Shown piece after piece: positions 1 to 11,802 of a stretch of 64,000 nucleotides of DNA (positions within the stretch are counted from its first letter, which is position 1; each line of letters starts with the position of its first letter). The stretch comes from Hypomyces perniciosus (taxonomy: Eukaryota > Ascomycota > Sordariomycetes > Hypocreales > Hypocreaceae), in contig SPDT01000004.1 in the NCBI GenBank assembly GCA_008477525.1, forward strand, positions 1,550,001-1,614,000, read 5' to 3'. Made by a program: the position numbers and the translations under genes. The notes under the pieces are model-generated. The model was not told the origin of the DNA, ran no database searches, and worked only from the letters and a program-made list of their open reading frames with translations.

Positions 1-2083
1 CTGGCCTGTCTTGGACAGGAAGTAGCCCTTGCATAACATGCTGAAGGTCTCCGGGTTGGTGATGACGTTGAGCCCACCTGCGAGCACCATGTCCGACTCG
101 CCGGCCCAGAGAGCAGAGCATGCCGCCTGGACAGCAGCTAGGCCGCTAGAACAAGCCGTGTCGATGTTGAAGCTGGGGCCGCCGAACTTAAAGAAATAAT
201 TGATGCGCCCATTGGCAAAGGCACGCACGCCGCCAGGGACTGCATATGTCCCATGGTACTGGCCCGCATTGGCCTCACGCCAATCATCACTAGCCTGGCC
301 ATAGAAGGTACCAATTCTTTTTAACGTAGTTGACGGTGTGCGGTTGGGAGCATAGCCTGCCATCTCGAGTGCCTCGTATGCTGTGACGAGTGCCAGCCGG
401 TGCATAGGGTCTGTCTGTTCAGCCTAGGGCGGATTCTTGTTATTCTTGTTTCATAAGGTAGAAATGAAGAGAACAGACTTACCTCTCGGGGGGACATGTT
501 GAAAAAGCTAGCGTCGAAGAAGCCTGGCCTATCAATGAAGTTGCCATATGGGGTCTCTGTTGTATTCGGTATCTCTCCGGAGGGATCATAGTGCGTGCTC
601 AGGTCGAATCGGTCTGCTGGCACTTCAGTGTGGACGTCACGGCCGTCCACCATCAACTTCCAGAAAAGTTCCGTATCGTTGGCACCACCAGGTAGACGGC
701 ATGACATTCCGACAATAGCCAGCTTAGAGTCCTTATGGCTTGCTGGCTGGTATACTAGGTCTTCTCGCGCCAGCCATGTGCCCAACTCTTGGGTTGTAAG
801 TTTTAAATCTGGCAGGCGGCCCTCTATAGCGGTTACTAAGCTATTAGAGAGAATGGACTTGCCAAACTGGAGAAAGTCGCAATGGGTTGATAGTGAAAGT
901 GTGTCGCGAACGCCGTCAGCCAGGTCGCCGAAGGAATTAGGTCGGGCTAAGATATCAAACAAAACGTCACCATAGAGCTCATCCGCCGTTCTTGCAATGT
1001 ATGGTGTGCCATCTGTCGTTGACAGGATATGTAATTGTGTTTGTCGTGTGGAAGCCCTCTTTGACTTGGAAGTGTGTAAGATTGAATTCACATCTGAGGA
1101 GTGGTAGAGATGAGAAGCGTGACAAATGCCATAAATAGGTAGCTGGATGTAACGCGAGTATCTGAGAACATGCGAAAATCGAAATGCCTTGTCAAGGCGA
1201 GAAGGAGGACCTGAGACGCTAACGGAGGTTTCGTCTGATGAACTAACGAAGAGTTTGGAGAGCTCTGGACAGCCCTGTCGATCATAGGTCAGCTTTTCCA
1301 AGTCCCTAAGGGGACGATATGAGGTGAACACAAACAGTGACCTTATTGAACTGATCTAATTCCTTCTGCACATCTTGAGCCGAGAGGCCAGTTACAGCAT
1401 ATGCCCAGCTACCCGGACGGCCTTCAATGTCGCGAGGCTCAAGCGACTGCGACACTCGATCTACATGAAGGGCAAACCGAAAAGCTACCCGCACACTTTC
1501 CGCACCGCCGAGTGCCAGCTCAGCGAGAGAAGACGATGTCGCCACGGCTACCGTAGAGATCAGACCTATCCCAAGTCCTGAGAGGATTGCGCTGCCTTGG
1601 TTGAATAGATGGCTCAGTCCTTGTTCCTCGTGATACCTGAGGGAATCCATTGTCAATACTACATCCTCAATGGATCATTGCCCCATAAGAGAGCAAATAG
1701 CAGCAGGGGACGTACCCTATGATACTGGCTATTTGCAAAGTGCTGAGCAAAACTCCTTTGAGGGCAGAGCCAAGTGGCCCGTAACGTAGTTCTGCATATT
1801 GGGTGGCAAGTGCCGAGATATTTTGCCAGGGCTGAAGCAGCTGTCTCAGGGACGGTGGCAAGAGTACGATCTCACTTTTTAAAACCTCAAGACATTCTGA
1901 CAAGAATAGAGATAGAAGAGGGTATTCATGCTTTTTTGAACGTCTGTAGATTGTGCTGAGAAGTGTGACATTTTCACTAGGCAACTCGCTACTCAGGAAA
2001 AGAAGAGTTGTCGTCATGTCCGAAATGAGTGAGCCTGAGACTGAAGAGTCTGCCGACGTCGTAGGAGGACCGGTATCAGACAT
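1..2083 (-). CDS. Non-reducing polyketide synthase (SAT-KS...), 5' part; truncated by the left window edge
   Basis: Fungal iterative type I non-reducing PKS, making aromatic polyketides from malonyl-CoA. Proposed exons on the minus strand: 2083-1716, 1636-1342, 1274-483, 423-<1. Introns of 79, 67 and 59 nt have GT..AG ends and plausible branch sites, and restore one frame. The start is the ATG at 2083 (MSDTGPP...). Residues 1 to about 350 are a SAT (starter acyltransferase) domain with the family strings [16 protein letters not shown] and CHASHLY. The KS domain then starts at [14 protein letters not shown] and reaches its active-site Cys in DTACSSG (Cys codon 151-153). The SAT nucleophile motif GxCxG is GLGIG here (residues 143-147), so the Cys is absent; I recall this as usual in group V synthases (atrochrysone carboxylic acid synthase type). 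The adjacent thioesterase relic fits that class. AT, PT and ACP domains would lie outside the window. The product cannot be told from this part. Confidence 0.93.
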
Positions 2084-2168
2084 TTATCTGGCCTCAAAGT
2101 AGACGGCAACTGAGCTCTTCTTCTCTATGCCACAAGTGCGGGGGGGAGGGACTTGCCCCAGAGATGGA

Positions 2169-2178
2169 CTATATATAA
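2169..2178 (-). promoter_or_regulatory. Candidate TATA box of the PKS gene
   Basis: An A/T-only alternating run (TATATATAAT on the plus strand, ATTATATATA on the minus strand) lies about 86-95 bp upstream of the PKS ATG, a suitable distance for a fungal TATA element. Position and composition are the only evidence. Confidence 0.4.
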
Positions 2179-2540
2179 TATTCGGCACACAGATAGATCG
2201 AGTCTATGGCACGGGTTGGGCATGACGGGTCCTAGCATCCCTAGGTAAGAGTTTTCCATATTACTCCTCCTCGCATTAGTGCGACAGAAAAAGGCCTCAC
2301 TTAATACCACAGATGTGAAATACTATAAGCGCCCTTAGCGAAGCCATGTGGAAAGGTCGGTCCAGATACACGTCATAAAGTGTGGTCTTATGAAGGTCCA
2401 ACGGCATCGAGCCAAAACATTGGTTCAAGATTCAGAGAGGGATAAGGACTGTTTGCTTTTGTTCCCTGTACACCGCCTAATCCGGCGTACTTCTTGACAC
2501 GTAGGGGCCTGACAACTCGGCGAGCACAACCTGGCGTGTC

Positions 2541-3144
2541 TCAGTTTACTGCAAACATCATACGTTCGCTATCGAGGCTTGACTCAGCAAGTCCGCCACT
2601 AAAAGAATTAGCCTCTCTCAAGTTCAACCGAATATTCCAATATATTAGTAGGTCAATAGTGCTAAGTCGTGTTATCCAAACCCGCCGTTCCCGCGTCTCC
2701 TTATGGCGCAGGCAGTCAGTTATCTCACTCGGCAGATCTGCGATCTGGCTTCCGTGACCAGGGTATCCGATGGCACAGCCGATGCTACACATCCGGTCCA
2801 GACTCCGCATGTAGGCACCTAGAGTTGCTGGCCTGGGTCTGGTGCGTGTTTGTAGATGCGTGATGCCAACTCGGACTTGCAGGCGACCAGATCTGAGACG
2901 CCGCCAGTATGATCGTAGTGCCAATGGAATAGGAGCACGTAGGTGATCTCAAGGCCCTCGTTCTCCAGGAAGGTAGTGATGTTCCCCACCCAGGGCTGTT
3001 TATCCTGTTAACGAGTTGTTTAATGCTTAGAAGATAAAGACTCTAGGATTGCTGCCTCACCTCGCCGGTGTCTATCAAGATGGGTTCTTTTCCTGTGCCG
3101 ACTAGGTATGTGTTCGTTCCCTGCAACTGGTATGAGCCCGGGTT
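2541..3144 (-). pseudogene. Relic of metallo-beta-lactamase-type thioesterase (atrochrysone carboxyl ACP thioesterase family)
   Basis: Minus-strand remnant of the MbetaL-fold thioesterase that releases the product of group V non-reducing PKSs in trans (AptB/MdpF-type family). From 3144 downward it reads [18 protein letters not shown] and ILIDTGE. A normal-looking 56-nt intron follows (3060-3005, GT..AG). Then come the intact metal-binding motif HWHYDH (2926-2909), TGGVSDL and IYKHAPDPGQQ. At 2821-2819 there is a stop (TAG). Family similarity resumes immediately in another frame with LGAYMRSLDRM, GYPGHG and IADLPSEI. The segment normally between these two points (roughly 50-60 residues, with the APGH..H and GDNVLGH metal/active-site motifs) is missing. 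Upstream of NPG the frame has a TGA within about 12 codons, and no convincing first exon was found. It lies about 460 bp upstream of, and on the same strand as, the PKS. A non-functional gene is the best reading; a local assembly gap is the alternative. Confidence 0.82.
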
Positions 3145-4307
3145 GCCACATGAAGCTGGGTCGAGACGCCCACATCATCTGCAAAGATGCTGTCTCACCC
3201 GTGGTCGTGCGATTGGCTAAACCGCAGATAATGGAGTCTGTCAAACTCAGGTAACACAACCAGTCCCTAGCTTGAGACGGGAAGTAGTAAGTAAAAGAGC
3301 GGAGAGCTGTTCACTCCATCCTCCATCAGAACAGCTACCCCTGGGATGATGCAGAAGCATTAGAATAAACACTAAATCTTTTATCAAGTAATAGACATTT
3401 CTATTGAAGGGGATAAAGGTATTGAGGGATGTGGGTTAGGTGCGACATTGTCACTATTAGTAAGAATGGCACCAACTAGTCTCCTGGGAGAAGGCGGACA
3501 CCATTTCGTTATGCAAGGGAGCACGTTGTCTCGGAAGATTCCTTTTCATATTTCACGCATTCAGATGGAAATGGGGTACCTGTTGGTGGGGGCTTTGCAA
3601 ACCAACTAAAAGACGAACAATGGGCATATTATTGTATCGATTGAACTCGTCTGAAAACGTGATGCCAAGATACGCAGGTTTGTACATACATAAGTTGGAG
3701 TGTTCCTTGCTCATCGTCCATGATCTGACGTCATGGACAACCAGATGTAGAATTGAGCTCCGCGAAGTCTGCCGATTTAGCTGCTTGCCTACCAATCCGT
3801 GATTGCTATGTGTGCCAAAAGGTGGAGTAATTAGCAAGTCAGATCCAGATATCCAAGATATCCAAGATTTGTGGCGGGGAACAACCGTTGAATAAGACGT
3901 CACTTATTTGGTCATTGGCCCCTCCTCGAGCGGAACATCAAACCATTGAAGCAAAAGGTGCCTCGTTGCACGCAAGGCTGGCGTTTTCGTCCGGGATATC
4001 CCCCCTAGAGGGCAGCAAGTAGATATATATTAGACAGGCCTTGATAGCCGTCAACACCGGCCGTCGTGGGAAGGCCCGGAAGTGGCCGTAGGATCGTAAT
4101 ATGGTGTGGATGGCTAGTTGAAGATTGTCCACGAGCGGTTAAGCAGTGACGCCGTCTTGACGTTCCAGCTTCGCCCAGGGCCTGTCTCTTGGGTGTTTAT
4201 TACCCTGAGCTCCGCTGAAGCTGAGCGTCTCCGTCTAAGCTGTGCGTCTCCATCTCAATAAAGGAATGCTGTGTTGTTGAAATCCTTTCCACACGCGTAT
4301 CCTCGCA
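3145..4307. other. Intergenic, no supported gene
   Basis: About 1.2 kb between the thioesterase relic and the next gene. Longest open frames are 116 codons (minus, 3553-3903) and 60 codons, without recognisable domains. It may hold the decayed first exon of the thioesterase and the promoter of the gene at 4308. No repeats seen. Confidence 0.5.
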
Positions 4308-4826
4308 ATGGCTCCATTCAAACTCACCAAACACCATTTACAGCTTCTCACAAGATGGCTTAGAGCACAACCAACCCCAGCCTCAACACCAACCGCCACG
4401 GTTCCAACCATCGTCGGCCGACAAGCTCCCCCCACTGTAACGATCTTCGTAAACCGCGTTAGCTACAGCTCAGGTCTCAGCGGAGGCGCAATTGCGGGCA
4501 TAGTTATTGGCTCCGTCGTCGGCTTTATCTTGCTCATCTGGCTCTTATGGTCCTGCTTTTACCTCGGGGCTCCGCGTCGGGAACGCGAAGTCGTGTATGC
4601 CGATATTGAGCCCTCATACCATCGCCATCGTCATCACCGTCGCAGGAGGAGGCGCTCGCGCTCGTCTTCTGTATCTGTACAGCCACCAGTGTCACCATCA
4701 GCGCCGCCGCCTGTTATCATCCGGGAGACATCACAGAGACCGACCAAATACGTGTACAAGAATGAGGAGAGGGAAGAGTTCAAGGGGGGCGGAGTACAAC
4801 GGGGTCGTTCCTCGAGATATGAATAA
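4308..4826 (+). CDS. Small single-pass membrane protein, function unknown (172 aa)
   Basis: Intronless ORF beginning with ATG at 4308 (MAPFKLTKHH). Residues 1-55 are Thr/Pro/Ala-rich. A single strongly hydrophobic helix preceded by small Gly/Ala residues follows at about 61-85 (AIAGIVIGSVVGFILLIWLL). Then comes an acidic patch and a basic His/Arg/Ser-rich tail (RHRHHRRRRRRSRSSS) with proline-rich stretches. No cleavable signal peptide is obvious, so a type III (N-out) or tail-exposed topology is possible. This layout (short Ser/Thr region, Gly-rich TM helix, charged cytoplasmic tail) is common among fungal hypothetical and mucin/sensor-like proteins. I recognise no conserved domain. The stop is followed by AT-rich sequence and the gene sits between the PKS edge and the PPR gene. 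It may mark the border of the metabolite cluster. Confidence 0.68.
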   Translation: MAPFKLTKHHLQLLTRWLRAQPTPASTPTATVPTIVGRQAPPTVTIFVNRVSYSSGLSGGAIAGIVIGSVVGFILLIWLLWSCFYLGAPRREREVVYADIEPSYHRHRHHRRRRRRSRSSSVSVQPPVSPSAPPPVIIRETSQRPTKYVYKNEEREEFKGGGVQRGRSSRYE

Positions 4827-5360
4827 TGAAGAGATGAATGAGCACATGTGCTTGGATCGGTGTCTTTCAGATTTGATGGAAAGGCCTCATGTCTGCGGAG
4901 GCTATTAATATGTGACGAATGCGACGAGCAAGCCGGTTTGGATGACAGATGACATCTGCAGCAGCCGGTTTGCTAAGGAGTCGATCAGATGAATGAATGA
5001 GTAACGCAAGTTTTATGGATAAATAAAGTAGGAATTAATTGATAGTCGCGTCCTGAGTGAATGCCAGAATTCGGATCTCATTATTTCACCTGATCTGTTA
5101 TCATTATTGAGATGTTTGTTCATCCTGTCTATCACCATTTGAGGCGGACTTGGTTTGCGGCTTGTGGTACGTACCTCGCGGGGAGTTCTTCCGAACTGCT
5201 GCCGAAATATTTGCATGGCCTCATGTCAAGAAATCTTACGATCCAACAACATCAATTCCACTCGCGAGATCACCAATTGCCACTCCCACTGTGTGAATGC
5301 GCCGGAGAGCTTGGAAAGAGCTGCGGATTTTGAACGCCATCGCAGCTATGCGCCCTCGAG
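4827..5360. other. Intergenic, 534 bp
   Basis: Non-coding by inspection. Contains the 3' region of the membrane-protein gene and the presumed promoter/5'UTR of the PPR-like gene (plus strand). No distinct motif recognised. Confidence 0.5.
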
Positions 5361-7997
5361 ATGGCCTCCGCCAAACCCGTCCCCTCTAGGGCTGCTCTCA
5401 ATGCTCTCCGAGGCATCCTCTTCACAACGTCCTGCTCCGTCATCTTCCTCGCCGAAGAGCGCCGTCGCCGACTCAAGATTGCTCGCGCTGCAATCGATAA
5501 TGCGCGCAAACTACACACAGTCAGGAGTAACCGCGGGCCGACTGCCTTGAACGGGAATGAGGCTTGGGAGGGCAGACTCGCGGGCCTTAGCGACGACGTT
5601 TTATCACTCCCAACTGCTCCTCAACCAAGGAATTCCCACCGCCGACGTCGCCGAGATACTCCATCCGGACCTCTTCTACATGATAGCGGATTCGAGCTCC
5701 ACAATCATTCTTCAGAGAATGCTGAGCCGACAAGCAGTGATGGATCAAGTGTCGAATCGAAGGCTTCCAAAGGGCAGCACTCCTCCGGCATGGGCCTGGA
5801 CTCAATCAAGCTCGTTCCGCCAGCTTCTAAGCATCGAGAAACAGGTTCAGCTTTAAGACCTCCAATTGTCCCTTCCACTTCGACTCTTCCTCGTCATCAA
5901 AGGCCAACTCCCCGGCAAAGCCATGAAAACGACGAGGGCCAAATCTCACCTCAACCCCGAGCCAATATTACCAAGTCTCTCTACTATGGCGCCTTGTGGA
6001 ACCTAGAAAAATTATTGGTAGATTTGGAGATGAACCATGCGGATCCCTCTGCAACAGCCACGACACTCGATCTAGCCATTGCTGCACATCGGAAGCTGGA
6101 ACGCTTACAGGCGCCAACATTGAGAATACTCAAGCGTTTCAGAGCGAGTGGGATTCGGCTTCTGAGGAGCACGTTCGAATCGGATTCCGCGAAAACGAGG
6201 GCTGTTCTATCAGTACTGCTACGTGGATGCAATGGACCTCTTCAGGTTTTCTATCCCCTCACACGACAGCTTCGGGAAACAAGGGACAAAGAAGGATTAG
6301 AAAAGTTCCTTAAGTTTCTTTCGAAGGGTAGGCAGGCGCGATATTGGAAACACGGCATGGTGGTCTTCGAATTACTTTGTGAACAGAATTCAAATCAAAA
6401 GAGTCTGGAGAAGGTCAAGAAACTCTATCAGATGTTACAGGCTGCTGGATTATTCAAGAATATTGTGGTTCGCCCCGAGGTGGAGTACAAAATCCGTCGA
6501 TTCATGGTTGGGATATTTCTCAGGGCAGGTGACGAGGCTTCCGCCCAAAAAGAGCTGGATTCACTTTACAAGCTTGAGCCGGATATGACCAAGGCCGACG
6601 TCGAGCTCCAGGGCGGGTTCATCATACGAGAGGCAGCCCTTGGACACTGGGATTCTGTTCGTACCAGTGTTGAGACACTCACGGCCGTTGCCGACACTCG
6701 CTCCAGCGAATTTCAGGCCATGTTACGGACGATAACAAATCTCATCTCCAATACTTACTCACCAGAACAACTTGAGGCTTTGCTGCGAAGATTTGTTTGT
6801 GACTACGGCATATCGCTGAAGTATCATTGGGTCCATCTGATTTTGGATCAACACGCGAGCAGGCATCAGCTGGACGCCATGTTCTCATGGCTACAATTTT
6901 GTAGTGACAATGGATTTGTGATGAGTGATGCATTTGTTCAGAGCTTCTACGCCAAGTGTCGCAAATACTGGAGTTTCTCCGACAAAAGCATTGCTAACTT
7001 ACATCAAGCCGTGCGAGCATTAATACCTTCCCTCTCGGAACCTTGGAGCCGCAAGGAGGCGGCCGATTCTGTTCAGTTCGAGTGGAGAAATTGGGTATCT
7101 AAATCAGATGCATATACGCAGTTGGAGTCGCTGGCAGCCCACAAAGAATGGGAGCGTCTCTGTGACGCTTATGCTCGATTTTTGTTGAGTGGCCTAGGCT
7201 TCTCGGTCCGGTGCCTTCGACTCGCAGTTCTTGGGCATGTTAACAGAGAAGATGGATCTACCCAACAAGCGACATTTCTTGTGGACGAAGCGCGTGCTAA
7301 TGGTCATGATGTGACCGAGGCGTTGACGACGCTGCTGCTCGTCAGGATTGAGAAGGGGGATGATGCTACTGAATTGATAAGAGAAGCGCTGCGGCAAGGA
7401 ACTCGCCTTCATGACAGCGTTTACAACAAAGCCGCACAGGCTCTGTCAGAGAAGGGCGACTTACGAGGAGCGGTGACTATGTGCGAGGTTGCAGCAAAGG
7501 CAAACGGTAACGGTGAACTGTTGTACAACGAATACAACTTTGCAAATCTAGTTTTCGCCTACATCGGCTTGGCTCACTATGCACCTTTGCAATCTATTCT
7601 ATCACGGTTCTCATCCGAGATAGAATGGTGGCGGGGAAGTCCAGTATGCAAGGAGACCATCAAACTAGCCATGAAGACGGTAGCAATGCGAGCAGAGGTC
7701 AATCCGGACGACAAGCACAAACACCAGCAAGCTCTCTACAAGCTGGATGAAGCTCTTGTACATGCGAAGAAATGCCGTTCAACCCGGGAAGACCGACGAG
7801 CTGTGGCTGAAGCCTTCATACGTGTGATTCGACCTCTGGCAGCCGTGCATGAACAGCCATCGCAGGCTGAGATCCACGGCACGACCGTGGCAGTAGTTGA
7901 GAGGCAACCATCAGAGCAAGTCGAATCGGCGAAGCCTTTTTACAAGCAACTGATAACGGTTTCTCGCCATGGACTGGTGGCTGCAGGAGAAGCCTAA
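5361..7997 (+). CDS. Mitochondrial pentatricopeptide-repeat-like protein (878 aa)
   Basis: Single uninterrupted 878-codon frame from ATG 5361. Residues 1-60 (ALNALRGILFTTSCSVIFLA, then EERRRRLKIARAAIDNARKL) resemble the N-terminus I associate with fungal mitochondrial PPR proteins: an uncharged presequence-like/hydrophobic segment followed by a basic amphipathic helix. Residues about 75-205 are low-complexity (Ser/Arg/Pro). From about 210 (YYGALWNLEKLLVDLEM) to the C-terminus the protein is almost wholly alpha-helical, with paired amphipathic helices of about 35 residues (for example KSLEKVKKLYQMLQAAGL, and HDSVYNKAAQALSEKGDLRG). This is the pattern of PPR/TPR solenoids. Such proteins bind organellar RNA and act in mitochondrial RNA processing or translation. 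PPR identity rests on architecture and remembered family features, not on a clean motif, so TPR-like is an alternative. No introns are needed. Confidence 0.72.
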   Translation: MASAKPVPSRAALNALRGILFTTSCSVIFLAEERRRRLKIARAAIDNARKLHTVRSNRGPTALNGNEAWEGRLAGLSDDVLSLPTAPQPRNSHRRRRRDTPSGPLLHDSGFELHNHSSENAEPTSSDGSSVESKASKGQHSSGMGLDSIKLVPPASKHRETGSALRPPIVPSTSTLPRHQRPTPRQSHENDEGQISPQPRANITKSLYYGALWNLEKLLVDLEMNHADPSATATTLDLAIAAHRKLERLQAPTLRILKRFRASGIRLLRSTFESDSAKTRAVLSVLLRGCNGPLQVFYPLTRQLRETRDKEGLEKFLKFLSKGRQARYWKHGMVVFELLCEQNSNQKSLEKVKKLYQMLQAAGLFKNIVVRPEVEYKIRRFMVGIFLRAGDEASAQKELDSLYKLEPDMTKADVELQGGFIIREAALGHWDSVRTSVETLTAVADTRSSEFQAMLRTITNLISNTYSPEQLEALLRRFVCDYGISLKYHWVHLILDQHASRHQLDAMFSWLQFCSDNGFVMSDAFVQSFYAKCRKYWSFSDKSIANLHQAVRALIPSLSEPWSRKEAADSVQFEWRNWVSKSDAYTQLESLAAHKEWERLCDAYARFLLSGLGFSVRCLRLAVLGHVNREDGSTQQATFLVDEARANGHDVTEALTTLLLVRIEKGDDATELIREALRQGTRLHDSVYNKAAQALSEKGDLRGAVTMCEVAAKANGNGELLYNEYNFANLVFAYIGLAHYAPLQSILSRFSSEIEWWRGSPVCKETIKLAMKTVAMRAEVNPDDKHKHQQALYKLDEALVHAKKCRSTREDRRAVAEAFIRVIRPLAAVHEQPSQAEIHGTTVAVVERQPSEQVESAKPFYKQLITVSRHGLVAAGEA

Positions 7998-10900
7998 TGA
8001 ATGAGAACAACCATGTATATACGGAGACGGCTTATCAGAGGCAAATAGCTCTGGTATCATTCTGGTATCTGCGTATCCTAAACCACTGTCTTGAATACAT
8101 GGTTATCACATTTTAGGGAACTTAATAAGGGGGCTTGAAAGCCCATTGCCATTGAATGTGTGTACAACCAATTCGCATTCACAATTTGACAATTATGAGT
8201 TCATGGGGCTAAACAGCCATTCCACGATATGATGGTCATCACGATCATGTTCGTAGCCAAGGATCTCAATATTCGTCCCCAGGGTAGATTGCTTCACACA
8301 AGTGAGCATCTAGATCACTGGGATACTCCCATCCTTCTGCACATCTCTGAACGGCTGAGGATTTAGGGTGGTGAAAGGTTGCATCCACCCACGAGATAAG
8401 GTAGGAGGAATCAAACAACCTTGGGGGCGTCTGAACTCCGTCGCCCAAAGAGTCAACTCGTTGATATTACCTACCTTGTATGTCAAGACCTAACTTCATC
8501 CCGTGGCAAGCTCTTCTTCGGGACTGGTAAGTAGTGTTCCCCGTGCTGTCTTGTTTTGAAACTGCCTGTCTACATACTAGTTCGATGCCGAGATAACCAC
8601 CCATACATCCGCCTGGACCTTGTTGTTCATGAAGAGCGGGTTGCATTACTACCGCGTTGCGTTCTTTATGCCATGTTTGTCTACCCAACGATAGCAATAC
8701 TTGGATTCATTGTATATAGGTGCTGATTGATGCGGAAAGGCAGCACTGAGACAGGAATGACGCCCAGCATTGGACGAAAACAAGTTGAATCGTAGCCCGT
8801 TTCAATCTGTTTTTCCTGCAGCAAATAGATCACAAATGTGTTCCATTAAGACCTGTTTCTGTTTGTGCACTAATCCTCTGCTCAACTGAGAAGCAATGTC
8901 CTCTCCTATGAATGTCTGACGCTGGTCCAGTGGTAACACAGAGAGCATATGGGTAGCATTTACTAAGACTCTCTCCCCCATGGGGACACCATCTTACTCA
9001 GGCATATTATTCAGACACGGGAATCTTTTGGACCGTTCGAATGGCCAGCCTCAAGTGTCAGAGAATTGCGATTCTTGACTCAACTCAGAGTACAAGGCGT
9101 TAGCTCTTGACCCATCTCATATGCGCCTGGCTTGGAACTTCAACTACATGACACTGTTACAGCATTTCTGTTTCAAGGGTTGCCTAACCTCCGCATGCAC
9201 CTCGTCTATCACTTGTCAACGGCCAGAGTGTCATTCTCATACCCGCATGTCTCACGGCATGTCTCACAAAAGAAAATCGCCAAACCAAATAGAATAGTGA
9301 GAAAACACCGCATAAAACGGCAAGTTTTTTCTATAAGCGGTAATTCCCTACTAAACTCTAATGGCATTCTGACCACCCTCTTATTCATCAAGTTGGGGTG
9401 CTAAAAAAAAAAAGTTGATTTCCGTTGACAAACCTGTTACTTCATGGCGCGAAATCTTGGTGGCTGAGCAAAAATACAATATAAAACCTCCGTTTGCCCG
9501 GCAATATGTCCGGATTACTCATGCATGAAAGAACGAAAGTAAGGGGCCGGAGGAGAAATGCATGAGAAAAGGAGGCGGCGTTTTGCTTCGAATGACATAG
9601 AAACTGGGCCACAAAACTGAACATCATCATATCGGCATCTACTCCCGGACCCAAATTTCTGGGATCCATGATAACATGTACAGTACATTTCAATGGGGGA
9701 GGGCGGAGCTGTTTTTTTCTTGTTAATTTATGTGAATTTTTATAAAATCTCTTGCGGCTCTTCTATCCCGAGTCATCTTTGCCCCCGTGGCTCATACGTG
9801 TCGCAGTGCATATTATTACTATGAATGGTACAATCTCGATGTAGATGAGCTTTCTATGGCGTCAACTATTGGGGCCGCAATGCCCAAGTTGGTAAGGGTC
9901 GACAGGATCGCACGAAGGGATGCTATAAGAGGCAACCCGATCCGTTTATGCGTCGATCAGAATTGCGAGCAGCAATTCAATTATGTACTTTCTGTAGAAA
10001 TCTAGATCTCGTTTTTTTCTCTTATTAATTAAGATCAAACGACGGAAGAGAGCCGAGGGCGGGATACGAAGCTTTCAGTAAGAACGACATCATGAGGTCA
10101 TATAATTGGGGTCACGTTTTCTCCGACATGTGAGTCCATGACTGCATATGCAAGGCTATATGATACATTCAAGGCGGTTCTTTCAAAGTACACCTTTAAC
10201 AGATTCTTGTCTGTTATGGTCTCTAGTTTACATAAAAGGGAGACTAGGAGACCGGAAGCCTGTGTCCCGGCAGCCGCAACTGGCTTTGGTTCTCAGCTAA
10301 TATTCTAGAAGGGATAGTATCACAGCTAGTAATCTTGTAGACAGTCTGGGAGTCGAGTAAGTGCAGGGAGAATATTGTGGCTGTATACTGTGGCAGCTCA
10401 GCTCAAACGGGATCCAATGGGGCAAGGTCTGCACATCAATTGCTCAAGAGGATTGAGTTTTTATTGAATAGTTGTATCGATACTAGTAGAAAACATCGTG
10501 AACGTAGACCGATGACGGCCCCAATGGCTCCGTATATAAACAGACGGGGTATAATAAGATGCTGATATTAATGATAGTCTCGTGAGTCACTTATAACACG
10601 ACAGCGATTCCCCACAGCTATGCGTACAGGAATGCAATAGAAAGACAAAACATACCACCACTGACAGCAAAAAGCAACAAGGCTCCCTTCATATTTGGTC
10701 GCGTGAATGCTTTCAAAACAATTCAGCATAAACCCCTCTTCCAGCCAGTCCGTTTCCGTGCTTCCCCGCCCAGCCCTGGACCGTCACATGAGAGGACGAA
10801 ATTTTTCTCCCTCCACCCTTTTTAACTGGACGAAACTCATCCAGACTAAACTAATAAAGATGCTAAAAGAATTATTGCCAATTGCCTGGTGTTTCTTTTC

Positions 10901-11802
10901 TTTTTCTTTTTTTCGTATTTGATGTATTATTATTTTCTCGTTGGTGCGGGTGCCCCCTATACCGTTTACCCATGAAGACGGTCGAAAGCTTGTGATAGCG
11001 TTGGAATGTCCATGACAACATACATTACTACTCGTGTCTCGCCGGACCGACAAGAACCGTACATTCCAGCCCTACAGTATGCGGATTCAACTTTGCCATA
11101 GCGTTCAACAATGCCCCGTGTTTCATATATGTATGTGCTGTGCGTGCTGCAGTTGATGGGCGCGCGTCACTATAGCATGCACGACATGGATATATATACA
11201 CCGAGTCATTCCCCCAGTATCTGCTTATACGGACTCTTTTTTGGGGGTTTTTTTTTTATCACCAACACACAATCATTTCAAAAACCAATCATCAGTGTCA
11301 TCGGAAGGTTGTTGGTTTGGTAAACTACTCCGCACGAGGTACAACCATCCTGCCGGACGGACAACGACCGAACCACACCAAGTTCACTTACCGATATGCG
11401 ATCCGATGGGAGTGAAATAAAAATCCCGTAGGATTTAAAGTGTTTTTCTAGTGGAATTCTACCTTTTTTGACTCCAGGCATCGTCTTGTTCAGTGAGTGT
11501 TTTGAGGTTGGCGCCACAGCTTGGCCGGAATGTCGCTGAAAGCAAGTTGCTGGCTGGTCGGGGTTGACGGAGGGGGCCAACAGCCAACAGTCATTTGTTG
11601 GCGATTTTCTCGGTCAAAAATGAGTTTGGGGAAAGCTAACAACAAACAGTATGTGCTTGACCGGGCGGGTACGAACGGTGAAGAGCCGGGTACGGGTGCG
11701 GAGCCACTCGGTGTGTAAGGCCGAAAGTGAGGCCGGTCTATTCCCCACGGCCGGGGAATCACGGACACGAGTTAGGAAGACACCGGCGAAACACTATCAT
11801 GG

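Noticed and set aside
3553..3903. 116-codon minus-strand frame beside the thioesterase relic, considered as a further cluster gene remnant
   Set aside because: No similarity to dehydratase, oxygenase or other aromatic-polyketide tailoring enzymes seen.
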